In this document: piece by piece, positions 29,018 to 37,688 of the stretch
Numbering within the stretch: position 1 is the stretch's first letter
How the letters are laid out: every line of letters begins with the position of its first letter
Origin: Marinobacter sp. 1-4A
GTDB lineage: Bacteria > Pseudomonadota > Gammaproteobacteria > Pseudomonadales > Oleiphilaceae
Length of the DNA stretch: 64,000 nt
Direction: 5' to 3'
NCBI RefSeq assembly: GCF_016597725.1
Contig: NZ_VCGY01000001.1
Location: 558,001 to 622,000, forward strand
Notes under the pieces: generated by a model
What the model saw: only the letters and a program-made list of their open reading frames with translations
What the model was told of the DNA's origin: nothing
The model's database searches: none
Translations under genes and position numbers: made by a program

Positions 29018-29893
29018 TTACCGGGTGATAGCGGCAATCACTTCATCTACCTGCAGCTTGGTACTTTGTAAGCCTGCCCCGGAGAGGTACCAAAGCTTGG
29101 CATCAAGCACCGTTACTGGTGCGTTGGAACCCGCAGCTTTGAGTGCCTGTTTCAATCTACTCAGATCCATAGGTTCATCGCCGATTGCCGCGCTGCGATC
29201 TACGATCAACAGGGCATCCGGCGCCATTTTAGCGATAACCTCCGGCGTCACCGGAACGAACACTCTTGTTCCACGAGTTACTGGCTTCACCTCCTCAGGA
29301 AGTGCCGGCTCTTGCAAGCCTAACAACTCAAAAACAACCGGCTCCCGGCGCAGTGAAAAATGGCCATTATTGTGAGTAACCACCACCACTTCCGGAACGT
29401 TTGATATAGCTTCACGCCGGCGTTTTATGTGGCTCCACAGCTCACTAAGGCGATCGCGGGCCGCGCTCTCATGATCATACAGCGCAGCAAGCCCCATGAC
29501 CTTTTCTGTAACACTGGTTTGGTAATCCCCCCCCTCAAGGCTAACATTGCGTATCTCGGCAATAGCTTGAAGGCCTTCCAGATTTGCGCTCTGGCGCCCA
29601 GTGATCAAAATAATATCTGGGTCCGCCCCACGAACGGCATTCAAATCGGGAGTTTTAAGGTTGCCTACATCTGTGCGGCCTTGCTCAATGCCACTCAGGT
29701 AATCTGGCAATCCAGTCAGAGGTACCGCAATCACTTTTTCAGCCAGTCCCAGTTCTATCAGAGTATCCAGCGCACCATGATCAAAGCTCGCTACCGTTGG
29801 GCCTCCGCTACTAGCCTGAGCAGTGGCTATGGCACCAGCGGACAGCGCTACCAAGGCAACAGCAGTGAACGCAATTGATTTTAACAAAGCCAT
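29018..29893 (-). CDS. Siderophore ABC transporter substrate-binding protein (YclQ/CeuE-like)
   Basis: A periplasmic binding protein of the iron-siderophore class (291 residues from the ATG at 29893). It has a signal peptide ending near ATAQASS and the two-lobe fold with a long helix, and sequence features of petrobactin/enterobactin-type proteins (FDHGALDTLIELGLAEKV, DIILITGRQS, VTHNNGHFSL). It starts 12 bases after the TonB receptor stop, so the two form an operon: receptor first, binding protein second. It has no permease of its own here, so it may use the FecCD-type permeases at 34-36 kb or others. Confidence 0.82.
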   Translation of the reverse strand: MALLKSIAFTAVALVALSAGAIATAQASSGGPTVASFDHGALDTLIELGLAEKVIAVPLTGLPDYLSGIEQGRTDVGNLKTPDLNAVRGADPDIILITGRQSANLEGLQAIAEIRNVSLEGGDYQTSVTEKVMGLAALYDHESAARDRLSELWSHIKRRREAISNVPEVVVVTHNNGHFSLRREPVVFELLGLQEPALPEEVKPVTRGTRVFVPVTPEVIAKMAPDALLIVDRSAAIGDEPMDLSRLKQALKAAGSNAPVTVLDAKLWYLSGAGLQSTKLQVDEVIAAITR

Positions 29894-29904
29894 AATCCCT
29901 CCCA

Positions 29905-31926
29905 TTAGAAGTCGACGGTTAACCCAAGGTTGAGACGACGGCCATCAAGCACAACGCCATAGCTTTCTGTAGTGACTTGCTTGTCACCAAGGTTGTACAC
30001 ACCCGCTTTGACTCGTGCACTGTTGTTAAGCTGATAAACCAACCCTGCATCGACGAAGCCGTAACCTGGGGTGCCCTTCGACATGCTATTACGGCCGAGG
30101 TAATCACTGGTTTCACCACGAACATTAGCGTCTAGCCAAAGGTTGAGCAGATTACTGCTTTGCCAGTCCAGACCGGCGTTGAGCATGTGCCTCGGTATCT
30201 GGTTTAGTGGCTCACCTTTGAACTCGCCAGATTGCTGTTCGGAGTCGGTAAAGGTGTAGCTGGAACTAAACGTCACGGTTTGGGTAATTCCATAATCAAG
30301 AGTGAGTTCGACACCCCGCATCATGGCGTCTGCAATGTTTTTACGGGTGCTCAAAAACACATAATCACGCCCTTGGTACGAGCACTGCCAGGTTGTTGGG
30401 TCGTTACGATCGCCACCAAGATCACACAAACGATCTTCGGCAATTTTGTCATCGAATTCCGTGTGGAATAGCATCACACTTGCATTCAAATCCGCTGCTC
30501 GATCATTAAACACAAAGCCAACTTCGTAACTCGTGCTGGTTTCAGGGTCCAGATCTTCGTTGCCGATAATCAATGCACGGGGATAGGGTGCAGGAGACCC
30601 CCCGCCTCCGGTACCGCGACCAAAACCTTCTGTCGCCTCTGGCAGACTTGGTTGTTTATAGCCGGTCGATACACCACCTTTAAACGTCCAAGCAGGCGTC
30701 AGTTGATAGTTGGCGTAGACCCTTGGGGTTAAATGCGCACCGAACAGCTCATCATCGTTATAACGCACACCGGTGGTGACGTTCAGGTCGTTGGTTACCG
30801 CCCATTCCACCTCTGTATATACCGCTGCAATCCAGCGATCAACGCTGGCGCTTGCCGAATCCAGAGTGCCTATCAAGCCATTTGTTTCATCCACCAGATC
30901 CTCATACTTGTACTGGCCGCCGAAGGTCAACATATGGCCACCCAAGAACCAAGTCCCCTGAGTATTGAAGACAGACATTTCCTCCTTTTTCTCATCAAGT
31001 TGGATTCGCTCGGAAATATCGTGTTGCAAGTAAGAATTCAGCGTGAGGTTGCCATAGGTACCCTGATGAGTCAGAGCGTAAACGTCTTTTTGATACTCAT
31101 AGCTAGAGGGGGTCGCGTCTGCGGCAATACTTACGCCGGGGCTGTGACGATAATCGAGTGTTGACGAGTTATAACTCAAGCCGAACTCGTTGGCTGCATC
31201 TGGGGTGAGGATCAGTTTTACGCCACCCTGCTTCTCCGTCTTGTCGGGAGTGCTTTCTGCATTATCGTCGCCGGCAATGAAGTGGGACTCATCGGAGCCC
31301 TCCCAGGCTCCATTAACCTGTGCGCCCAACAAACCTGGAATAAGTGGGCCACCGGCAAAAAGATTGACTTGCTGCGAGTCTTCATTCAAATCGCTAAATG
31401 ACTTGGTGTATTCGGTGGCTATTGAGCCTGACCAAGCATCACCCGTTTTTTTGGTAATGATATTGATAACGCCACCCATAGCTTCTGAGCCATAGAGTGA
31501 CGACATCGGGCCGCGGATCACCTCGACTCGGTCAATCATTGAAACCGGTGGAAGGGCAATCTGCTTGCCGCCATCATTCCCATTCGTGTTGATGTTTCGA
31601 CCGGCTGAAACAGGCCGCCCGTCAATCAAGTAGAGCGTGTAGCCTTCAGACATTCCTCGAATAGTAACGTCTTTGGCATTGCCTCCGCCGTTGACGTATA
31701 CACCCGGGATATTCTTTACGGCATCGGTAATATTACTGTAGGAACGTTTGGCCAACTCGTCCCCGGAAATAACCGAGATACTCGCAGGTGCCTCGGAAAT
31801 ATTCTGCTCAAAGCCCGCGGCAGTGACAACTATTTCACTAAGCTCCATAGGGTCAGACTGAGCTACGGCATAGCTACTTGTACCCGCAAGTGCAATGGAC
31901 GATGCCAATAGAGAAATACGTCGCAT
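29905..31926 (-). CDS. TonB-dependent siderophore receptor
   Basis: A 673-residue outer-membrane receptor of the FepA/IrgA/CirA type that imports a ferric siderophore using TonB energy. It has a signal peptide (ending AVAQSD), a TonB box-like segment (MELSEIVVTAAG), a plug domain (about 40-155, GPMSSLYGSEAMGGVINIITKK) and a 22-strand barrel ending in Phe (LNLGLTVDF). AAGGAG lies 6 bases before the ATG. A Fur box lies about 90 bases upstream. The chemical class of the siderophore cannot be read from the sequence. Confidence 0.92.
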   Translation of the reverse strand: MRRISLLASSIALAGTSSYAVAQSDPMELSEIVVTAAGFEQNISEAPASISVISGDELAKRSYSNITDAVKNIPGVYVNGGGNAKDVTIRGMSEGYTLYLIDGRPVSAGRNINTNGNDGGKQIALPPVSMIDRVEVIRGPMSSLYGSEAMGGVINIITKKTGDAWSGSIATEYTKSFSDLNEDSQQVNLFAGGPLIPGLLGAQVNGAWEGSDESHFIAGDDNAESTPDKTEKQGGVKLILTPDAANEFGLSYNSSTLDYRHSPGVSIAADATPSSYEYQKDVYALTHQGTYGNLTLNSYLQHDISERIQLDEKKEEMSVFNTQGTWFLGGHMLTFGGQYKYEDLVDETNGLIGTLDSASASVDRWIAAVYTEVEWAVTNDLNVTTGVRYNDDELFGAHLTPRVYANYQLTPAWTFKGGVSTGYKQPSLPEATEGFGRGTGGGGSPAPYPRALIIGNEDLDPETSTSYEVGFVFNDRAADLNASVMLFHTEFDDKIAEDRLCDLGGDRNDPTTWQCSYQGRDYVFLSTRKNIADAMMRGVELTLDYGITQTVTFSSSYTFTDSEQQSGEFKGEPLNQIPRHMLNAGLDWQSSNLLNLWLDANVRGETSDYLGRNSMSKGTPGYGFVDAGLVYQLNNSARVKAGVYNLGDKQVTTESYGVVLDGRRLNLGLTVDF

Positions 31927-32010
31927 AAAAGACTCCTTGTGTATTTTAGAACGCTCGAAACCAATACATCCAGAAGCCAGGTCAGCAATATGCTGAAATC
32001 AGCTCCAGAT

Positions 32011-32029
32011 GCAAATGAATATCATTGGC
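32011..32029 (-). promoter_or_regulatory. Fur box of the TonB receptor operon
   Basis: GCAAATGAATATCATTGGC matches the 19-bp Fur consensus at 13 positions, with the central AATGA and ATCATT intact. It lies 85-103 bases before the receptor start codon, a normal operator position for iron repression. Confidence 0.65.
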
Positions 32030-32055
32030 GGCGAACGTTACCACAAGTTAAGCCT

Positions 32056-33012
32056 TTAAATGTTGGTACGGTGTGTTCCATATTCCGGTACGGATCCAAC
32101 GGCGATCGCTGGCGTTGGCACCCGCCAATTGGCGGGTACAGAATCTAGAACATGGTTAATAAATGCGCGAACCCGTCTCGGCAAGGCTCCATGGGGATAG
32201 AGCAATGATACGGGTAGAACAGGCCCCTGCCAGTCAGGCAAACATTTTTCAAGAGTGCCGGGATGCGACCGCAAGCGACGCTCTATTAGCCAGTGGGGCA
32301 TTAACCCCAAACCCCGGCCATCCGCTATGGCGTCGCCTTGAACACAGAATTGATCGACGGTAAACGCGCTTTCCGGCAGATTAAGTGGGTAAACTCCCTC
32401 GCAGGGATGCTGAAGTACAAGCCCTGAGTCGCAACTACCTAGCATGTCTACCCAAGCATGGTGTTTGAGATCACCTGGCCCACTGGGGTAGCCAACACGC
32501 GCGAAATATTCCGGGCTTCCGTATAGCCCCTGATGCAAGTGACCCAGCGGTTTTTGCCTAAACGGTGTGTCACCGGGACTACCAAGCCAAACACAGACGC
32601 CGTCATCTAAAGATTCGGGAACCTCGTTTTGAGTCTGAATAGAAACACTCAATCCGTCATAACGCGCTAAAAAGGACTGCACCAGCTCGAAAAACCAACC
32701 CCGTACCAACGATTCATGGCTACGCAGCACCAGTTTGCCCGTGACCTTCTCGCTCAACTCATCCAACGCCTCACGCCCTTGGGATGCCAGCGCCAAAATA
32801 TCGTTACTGTACTGATAGAACACCCGCCCCGCTTCGTTGGGGATAACACGGCGGGATTCACGTCGTAACAACGACTGCCCTACGGTTGTCTCCAGATTAC
32901 GAACCCTTCGGCTCAAGGTAGATTTCGGAATATTCAGCTCCAGAGTACTAGCCGTAAGGCTGCCAGTTTTTACTACTGAAACAAAGGCTTCCAACTCTTT
33001 CAGATCGTACAT
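32056..33012 (-). CDS. LysR-family transcriptional regulator
   Basis: A 318-residue regulator with an N-terminal winged helix-turn-helix (LEAFVSVVKTGSLTASTLELNIPKSTLSRRVRNLE) and a periplasmic-binding-like effector domain (about 90-290). It sits upstream of the receptor on the same strand and is divergent from the second binding-protein gene, so it is placed to control the iron genes on either side. Its C-terminus runs about 20 residues longer than usual and includes an 18-bp DNA palindrome. The effector is unknown. Confidence 0.88.
   Translation of the reverse strand: MYDLKELEAFVSVVKTGSLTASTLELNIPKSTLSRRVRNLETTVGQSLLRRESRRVIPNEAGRVFYQYSNDILALASQGREALDELSEKVTGKLVLRSHESLVRGWFFELVQSFLARYDGLSVSIQTQNEVPESLDDGVCVWLGSPGDTPFRQKPLGHLHQGLYGSPEYFARVGYPSGPGDLKHHAWVDMLGSCDSGLVLQHPCEGVYPLNLPESAFTVDQFCVQGDAIADGRGLGLMPHWLIERRLRSHPGTLEKCLPDWQGPVLPVSLLYPHGALPRRVRAFINHVLDSVPANWRVPTPAIAVGSVPEYGTHRTNI
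32120..32137. repeat. 18-bp perfect palindrome in the 3' end of the lysR gene
   Basis: ACCCGCCAATTGGCGGGT is self-complementary over all 18 bases and lies inside the last 30 codons of the LysR gene, about 200 bases before the receptor gene. It could be a protein site or a hairpin; there is no T run. Confidence 0.5.
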
Positions 33013-33064
33013 AAATGCTCCGTTCCGGACTATGCAACAACTTGTGCCAATTTAGCACCTTCAA

Positions 33065-33089
33065 AATGATAATACGAACAATTATCATT
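33065..33089. promoter_or_regulatory. Fur box between lysR and the fecB-like gene
   Basis: AATGATAAT and ATTATCATT form perfect 9-bp arms around a 7-base spacer. The inner 19 bases match the Fur consensus at 14 positions, including both GATAAT/ATTATC ends. It lies in the 139-base divergent gap and could control both genes. Confidence 0.78.
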
Positions 33090-33151
33090 AGTGAGAAAGA
33101 CAGTATTTTGGCGGTTAAGTCCGCATTCAGTAAATTCACTGGAGCACGTTC

Positions 33152-34108
33152 ATGCCCAACCCTCTTTTTGTGGCTAAGTCCCTGCTGATCAGCCTTGTGC
33201 TGGCGGCAACCTTTACCAACGCGGCAGCCCATGCCGATACCCGAATAGTTCAAACCGCTTATGGCCCGGTGAGTATTGAAGGCATACCAAAGCGGGTGGT
33301 CACTTTGTATGAAGGCGCTCTTGATGCTGCCATTGCGTCAGGCATAAACCCTGTGGGTGCAATCATTACTCGTGGCGGGAGTGACGTTGCAGAATACATT
33401 CAGCCGAAAGCCAAGGGAGTCGGGATTGTTGGTACGCCAGGTGAAACCAACATTGAAGCTGTCATCGCCCTGAAGCCAGATTTAATTCTGGCTTCAGCAC
33501 AACTGGCCAAAGAGCAATACAACCTGCTTTCTCGGATAGCTCCAACCATAGTCCCTAACTTTCCCGCTTTTACACCAACGACTTGGAAGCAAGAAACTCG
33601 TCTATTCACAGAGGCCTTAGGGCGGGCTGAAACAGGCAGAAAAGTGATATCCGGCGTGGAAAACAAAATTGCTGAGGTCGCAAAATTAGTAGACACGAAA
33701 CTGGGGCCAAACCAGCGTGAAACAGCGCTCATTCGCTGGATGCCGCAAGGTCCGCTCGTGATGTCTGAAGGTCTGTTCTCTGCCAGTCTACTAGAGGCAA
33801 CCGGCTTCAACGTGAACTCAGGAGGTATCGTCAAAGAGGGCCGCCCGCACAGCCACCCTTTGAGTCAGGAGAACCTCGGGTTAATTGATCACCAATGGGT
33901 ATTTCTTGCCACATTAAACGCGGACGGCGATGCAGCTCTGGATGCAGCGCGTGAGTCACAAGCATTTCAACGATTGAAGGCAAACCGGGCGGATCAAGTT
34001 GTCACCGTAAACGGCCAGCTTTGGACCAGCGCCAGCGGCCCTCTTGCCGCAACTGAAATTTTGAACGATATAGCTAACACCATAGACAACGTAGCTGCCG
34101 ATCGCTGA
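33152..34108 (+). CDS. Iron-siderophore ABC transporter substrate-binding protein (FecB/PvuB-like)
   Basis: A 318-residue periplasmic binding protein with a signal peptide ending at AAAHAD. It has the class III fold seen in FecB and FhuD: YGPVSIEGIPKRVVTLYEGALDAAIASGINPVG, ALKPDLILAS and the C-terminal QLWTSASGPLAATEIL segment. GGAG lies 8 bases before the ATG. It is the first gene of an uptake operon with two permeases and an ATPase, as in fec, fat and the vibrioferrin pvu systems. Fur control is expected from the upstream box. The exact ligand is unknown. Confidence 0.85.
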   Translation: MPNPLFVAKSLLISLVLAATFTNAAAHADTRIVQTAYGPVSIEGIPKRVVTLYEGALDAAIASGINPVGAIITRGGSDVAEYIQPKAKGVGIVGTPGETNIEAVIALKPDLILASAQLAKEQYNLLSRIAPTIVPNFPAFTPTTWKQETRLFTEALGRAETGRKVISGVENKIAEVAKLVDTKLGPNQRETALIRWMPQGPLVMSEGLFSASLLEATGFNVNSGGIVKEGRPHSHPLSQENLGLIDHQWVFLATLNADGDAALDAARESQAFQRLKANRADQVVTVNGQLWTSASGPLAATEILNDIANTIDNVAADR

Positions 34109-34150
34109 TCCGGCTATAGCTGCGCAGTATTTTACCGAGTCCTTTTGCTT

Positions 34151-34174
34151 GCCCGCTTCACGGCGGGCTTTTTT
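34151..34174 (+). terminator. Rho-independent terminator inside the iron-uptake operon
   Basis: Stem GCCCGC / GCGGGC with a 6-base loop is followed by six T. It lies 43 bases after the binding-protein stop and just before the first permease, so it probably limits read-through and makes binding protein more abundant than permease. Confidence 0.8.
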
Positions 34175-34190
34175 AATATTTGAACCATTC

Positions 34191-35177
34191 ATGAAAACCT
34201 ATAGCAATTATGTAGCCACCTGGGTCATGCTATTTCTAGCATGCCTAGCATCACTGCTTTTTGGAGCCGGAACGCTAGAGTTAGGGCAAGCGTTTGCTGT
34301 TTTGACCGGACAGGGAACAGAAGATGCCCGATATGTTGTTATGGAATTGCGGTTACCTCGGCTGGTTATTGGCATGGCAACCGGTCTGGCGCTTGGCGTC
34401 GCCGGTGCCCTACTCCAAACTCTGACTCGCAATCCACTAGCTGAACCCGGGCTGCTGGGTGTAAGTGCAGGCAGCGCTTTTGCAGTGTCCTTGGCCATTT
34501 TGCTTGGCGCCAGCACAGCCACCTTAACCACATTGATTTCACAAGTCGGCGCCCTCGCCGGTTGCGGTTTGGTTGTTGCCGCAACACGTATTCAAGGTGC
34601 GGGCCAAGACCCGGTGCGGTTAGTGTTGGCAGGAGCAACCTTGACAGGCTTACTGCTGTCTTTGAGTTCCTTGTTAATGCTCATTGACCAGAGAGCAGCG
34701 GACGAAATCAGGTTTTGGATCACCGGCAGTCTGGCCGGTAAACGCTGGGATCAACTTACCGCCACCATGCCCTCATTGCTGTTGGCAGGAGCAATCGTAA
34801 TCGGCGTTGCGCGGCCGCTGGCATCACTAGCCCTTGGCGAGAAAGTCGCTATGGGACTAGGACACAAACCTGGGCTGATCAGGCTAATGGTTATTGTCGC
34901 CGTCGCACTGCTCGTGGGCGGCGCTACTGCACTTGCAGGGCCACTGGTATTCGTCGGATTGGTCGTTCCGTTCGCGGCTCGGTCGCTAGCCGGTGCAGAT
35001 ATCCGCAAAACCCTATGGCTGTGCCTGCCAATCGGGCCCGCCATGATTATTGCCGCAGACACACTGTCCCGGCTTTTGGTTACACCTTCTGAAATGCCTC
35101 TTGGCGTCATAACCGCCGTTATAGGCGCACCAGTATTGATGGTGATCATCCGTGCCAGAAGGATCCCTGCATTATGA
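34191..35177 (+). CDS. FecCD-family siderophore permease subunit 1
   Basis: A 328-residue inner-membrane permease from the ATG at 34191 (MKTYSNY), with about nine or ten hydrophobic helices. The family core is RLPRLVIGMATGLALGVAGALLQTLTRNPLAEPGLLGVSAGSAF and the ATPase-coupling segment is near GPLVFVGLVVPFAARSLAG. It forms a heterodimer with the next gene product to pass ferric siderophore into the cytoplasm. The stop overlaps the next start as ATGA. The ribosome site is weak, which fits the terminator before it. Confidence 0.9.
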   Translation: MKTYSNYVATWVMLFLACLASLLFGAGTLELGQAFAVLTGQGTEDARYVVMELRLPRLVIGMATGLALGVAGALLQTLTRNPLAEPGLLGVSAGSAFAVSLAILLGASTATLTTLISQVGALAGCGLVVAATRIQGAGQDPVRLVLAGATLTGLLLSLSSLLMLIDQRAADEIRFWITGSLAGKRWDQLTATMPSLLLAGAIVIGVARPLASLALGEKVAMGLGHKPGLIRLMVIVAVALLVGGATALAGPLVFVGLVVPFAARSLAGADIRKTLWLCLPIGPAMIIAADTLSRLLVTPSEMPLGVITAVIGAPVLMVIIRARRIPAL

Positions 35178-36262
35178 ACTCCTCTCTTGATTCAACGGAC
35201 ACTGGGCAGACGCCTCTGCATTTAACATCCGGTCATTGGCTCTGGCGATCAACAACAAGGCCCTGGAGCCTACTGATCAACAAACGATCAATAGTGGTGA
35301 ACGCCACCCTTACTCTTATACTTCTAGCCTGCGCACTGAGTTCGCTGGCACTGGGCACGCTGTCCATAACGATTCCAGACGTCATACTCGCCCTACAAGG
35401 TAAAGGCACCACCATGCACACCTTCGTGCTCGAAGAGCTGCGCGGGCCTCGTTTGTTGGCCGGCGCTCTTGCGGGCGCTTCATTTGCGCTCGCCGGCTGC
35501 CTAATGCAAACGCTGGCGCGCAACCGGTTAGCAACACCTGGGATCATCGGCATCGACAATGCCGCCACAGCGTTTGCGGTTGCCTCGGTTGTAGGGGTGG
35601 GTATCAGCGCTGCCCCTCATACCATGGCGCTTGTCGGCGCCGCGGTTGCAACTGCATTGGCTTTCGGGTTGGCCGGAGCAACCGGTACGCGGGGTTACCG
35701 CTTTATTATCGCTGGTCTCGCCATTGGCGCCGTTTCAGGAGCCATCACCCAAGTTATGCTGAGCAGTGTTGCACTGGACGATGCCAATGCAGCTTATCCT
35801 TGGACAGTGGGGAGCCTTAACGCTCGCGCACCCGCGGCGGTGAATGCTCTTATCATCGGGCTCATCGTGGGCTATACGCTGTCGCTTTTTCTGAACCGCG
35901 CACTGATAACCCTGCAGTTGCCAGAGCCTGTAACAGCCAGTTTGGGAACTCGCTCTGGCCGGGTGAGAGTGGCAGGGTTGATTCTTTCAGTTTTACTCAC
36001 CGGGCTGGCAGTATCCGTTGCAGGCCCAGTGGGGTTAATTGCACTACTCGGGCCCGAACTGGCCCGCACAATCAGCCGGCCCGGCAGCATTCCACTCACG
36101 GCCTCAGCCCTATCCGGTGCCATTTTGATGGTGCTATCAGATCTGGCGGGTCGCCTAGTATTCTCGCCACTAGAAATTCCTGTCGGCATTATCGCAGCAT
36201 TGGCTGGAAGCCCTTATCTGCTCTGGATATTACTGCACAAGTCGCCGGACATTAATCGATGA
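35174..36262 (+). CDS. FecCD-family siderophore permease subunit 2
   Basis: A 362-residue permease paralogous to the previous one, with a longer N-terminus (about 40 residues before the first helix). Family segments are RGPRLLAGALAGASFALAGCLMQTLARNRLATPGIIGIDNAATAFAVA and GPVGLIALLGPELARTI. It overlaps both neighbours as ATGA, so permease 1, permease 2 and the ATPase are translated as a coupled set. It acts in the inner membrane with permease 1. Confidence 0.9.
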   Translation: MNSSLDSTDTGQTPLHLTSGHWLWRSTTRPWSLLINKRSIVVNATLTLILLACALSSLALGTLSITIPDVILALQGKGTTMHTFVLEELRGPRLLAGALAGASFALAGCLMQTLARNRLATPGIIGIDNAATAFAVASVVGVGISAAPHTMALVGAAVATALAFGLAGATGTRGYRFIIAGLAIGAVSGAITQVMLSSVALDDANAAYPWTVGSLNARAPAAVNALIIGLIVGYTLSLFLNRALITLQLPEPVTASLGTRSGRVRVAGLILSVLLTGLAVSVAGPVGLIALLGPELARTISRPGSIPLTASALSGAILMVLSDLAGRLVFSPLEIPVGIIAALAGSPYLLWILLHKSPDINR

Positions 36263-36894
36263 ACCAGTTTATGACCATGTCTAAAATAAACAGCCCACGC
36301 GCTCCTTTGGCTGCTCAAAGCCTAATGATGTCTCATGGCCCGCATACCATAATCCCACATTTAGATATCGAGCTACGCACCGGCGAGGTAACGGCTATCG
36401 TGGGCCCGAACGGTTGCGGAAAATCCACTTTGTTAAACGGGCTTGCACGAATTCACAAACCCCGGCAAGGTACCATCGTTCTTGATGGTGCTGATATTCA
36501 CACCCTGCCGGCACGGGACGTTGCGCGGAAACTCGCGCTGCTTCCACAAGACAACAGCGCGCCGGAAGGGCTTACGGTAACCGACCTAATCCGGTTTGGC
36601 AGACACCCGCACCAGAGTTGGCTGAGCCAGTGGTCAGAAGACGATGAACGTGCTGTCAGGAAGGCACTCACGGCAGCCGACGTAGGTGATTTGGCCAATC
36701 GCCCGCTAGACACCCTTTCTGGCGGTCAACGGCAACGAGCATGGATTGCTATGAGCATTGCTCAGGAAACCCAATTACTGCTGCTTGATGAACCCACCTC
36801 TGCTCTAGATCTGGGGCATCAGATTGAGGTCTTTGAGCTAATCCGCACCCTCGCCAGCCAAGGTAACACCACAAAGTCATCCCCTCCAATGTGA
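36259..36894 (+). pseudogene. Siderophore ABC transporter ATPase, 3'-truncated
   Basis: A FecE/FhuC-type ATPase cut short at 211 residues (normal 250-270). Walker A GPNGCGKST, the Q-loop (LLPQDN), signature LSGGQRQR, Walker B LLLLDEPTSALD and the D-loop are intact. After LASQGNT the sequence switches to an unrelated tail (TKSSPPM). The switch His and roughly the last 50-70 residues are missing, so the protein should not hydrolyse ATP normally. The break falls at about 36864-36872, where the 3' end of a GGDEF gene on the other strand also breaks. The upstream permeases are intact, so either another ATPase serves them or the importer is dead. Confidence 0.85.
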
Positions 36895-37682
36895 CCAACC
36901 CAGTCTGTATCTCCGTCAAAAACTGCACATAACTGTCGTGCTAGGGAGAGAATAACCTCATCACCCTCGCCATACCCCATCACATCATTGAATGGTTTGA
37001 AGTGATCAATGTCGAAGTAAATGCAGGTAAAAGCTTCGTTTTTCTGAAGCCTGCGCATGGCTTCCCGTTGAATAAGAACATTTCCCGGCAACTGACTAAG
37101 GGGGTTGGCATGCTTGGCATGCTCAACCCGGCGCTGGGTCATCGTGCGTAGTAGAGAGCGCGTTGAACCCAAGCCCATGTATCGACCATCTCTGGTCACA
37201 ATAAAATGCTGCTTTAGATAGTAAAGATCATCCTCCAAAAGCGACTGAGTGACGCCTTCCAGAGGTTCATCATGCTCTACTACAAGCGCGTCGCGAGCGG
37301 TCAGACTGTCTACCGGCTTTGCCTGATTGAGGGAACGCTCATATGTAGAGCTAAATACCTCCATTACACGCCACTTATGGAGCAGACCGAGAGGCCTATC
37401 GTTTTCCACGACGGGCAAAGCAAATATTGAAGGCGACGACTGCAGAATTTGCCAGGCATGTCCGAGGCAAGCGCGCTCCAAACTAATAACCTGATCGCAC
37501 TGCTCTCCTGCTTGGAACAATGCGGGCGCTGCGTGAAGTGGGCTATCATAAGGGCCCCGGCTAAGCACCTCGTAACCAAGAACACTTCTTTCCTGACAGT
37601 CCACGATTGGTTGAAACAACGTAGAGATTAGCTGCCGATCAATAATTCTCTGCAACTCTTGGGTCTGACCGTTCAAAGTCAT
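36819..37682 (-). pseudogene. EAL(fragment)-CBS-GGDEF protein, internally deleted and 3'-truncated
   Basis: A 287-residue remnant of a c-di-GMP enzyme. Residues 18-76 match only the beginning of an EAL domain (LFQPIVD...LGYEVLSRGP). The remaining 170 or so residues of that domain are absent, and a CBS-like region (about 84-180) follows at once. The GGDEF domain then starts (ACIYFDIDHFKPFND-type, GGDDF at 266-270) and stops right after the motif, replaced by PWLARVRISSKTSI, which is antisense ATPase sequence. The last 76 bases overlap the ATPase gene in antisense. Phosphodiesterase activity is ruled out and cyclase activity is very unlikely. It stands 7 bases downstream of the chemoreceptor gene. 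Confidence 0.8.
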
Positions 37683-37688
37683 GCTGGC

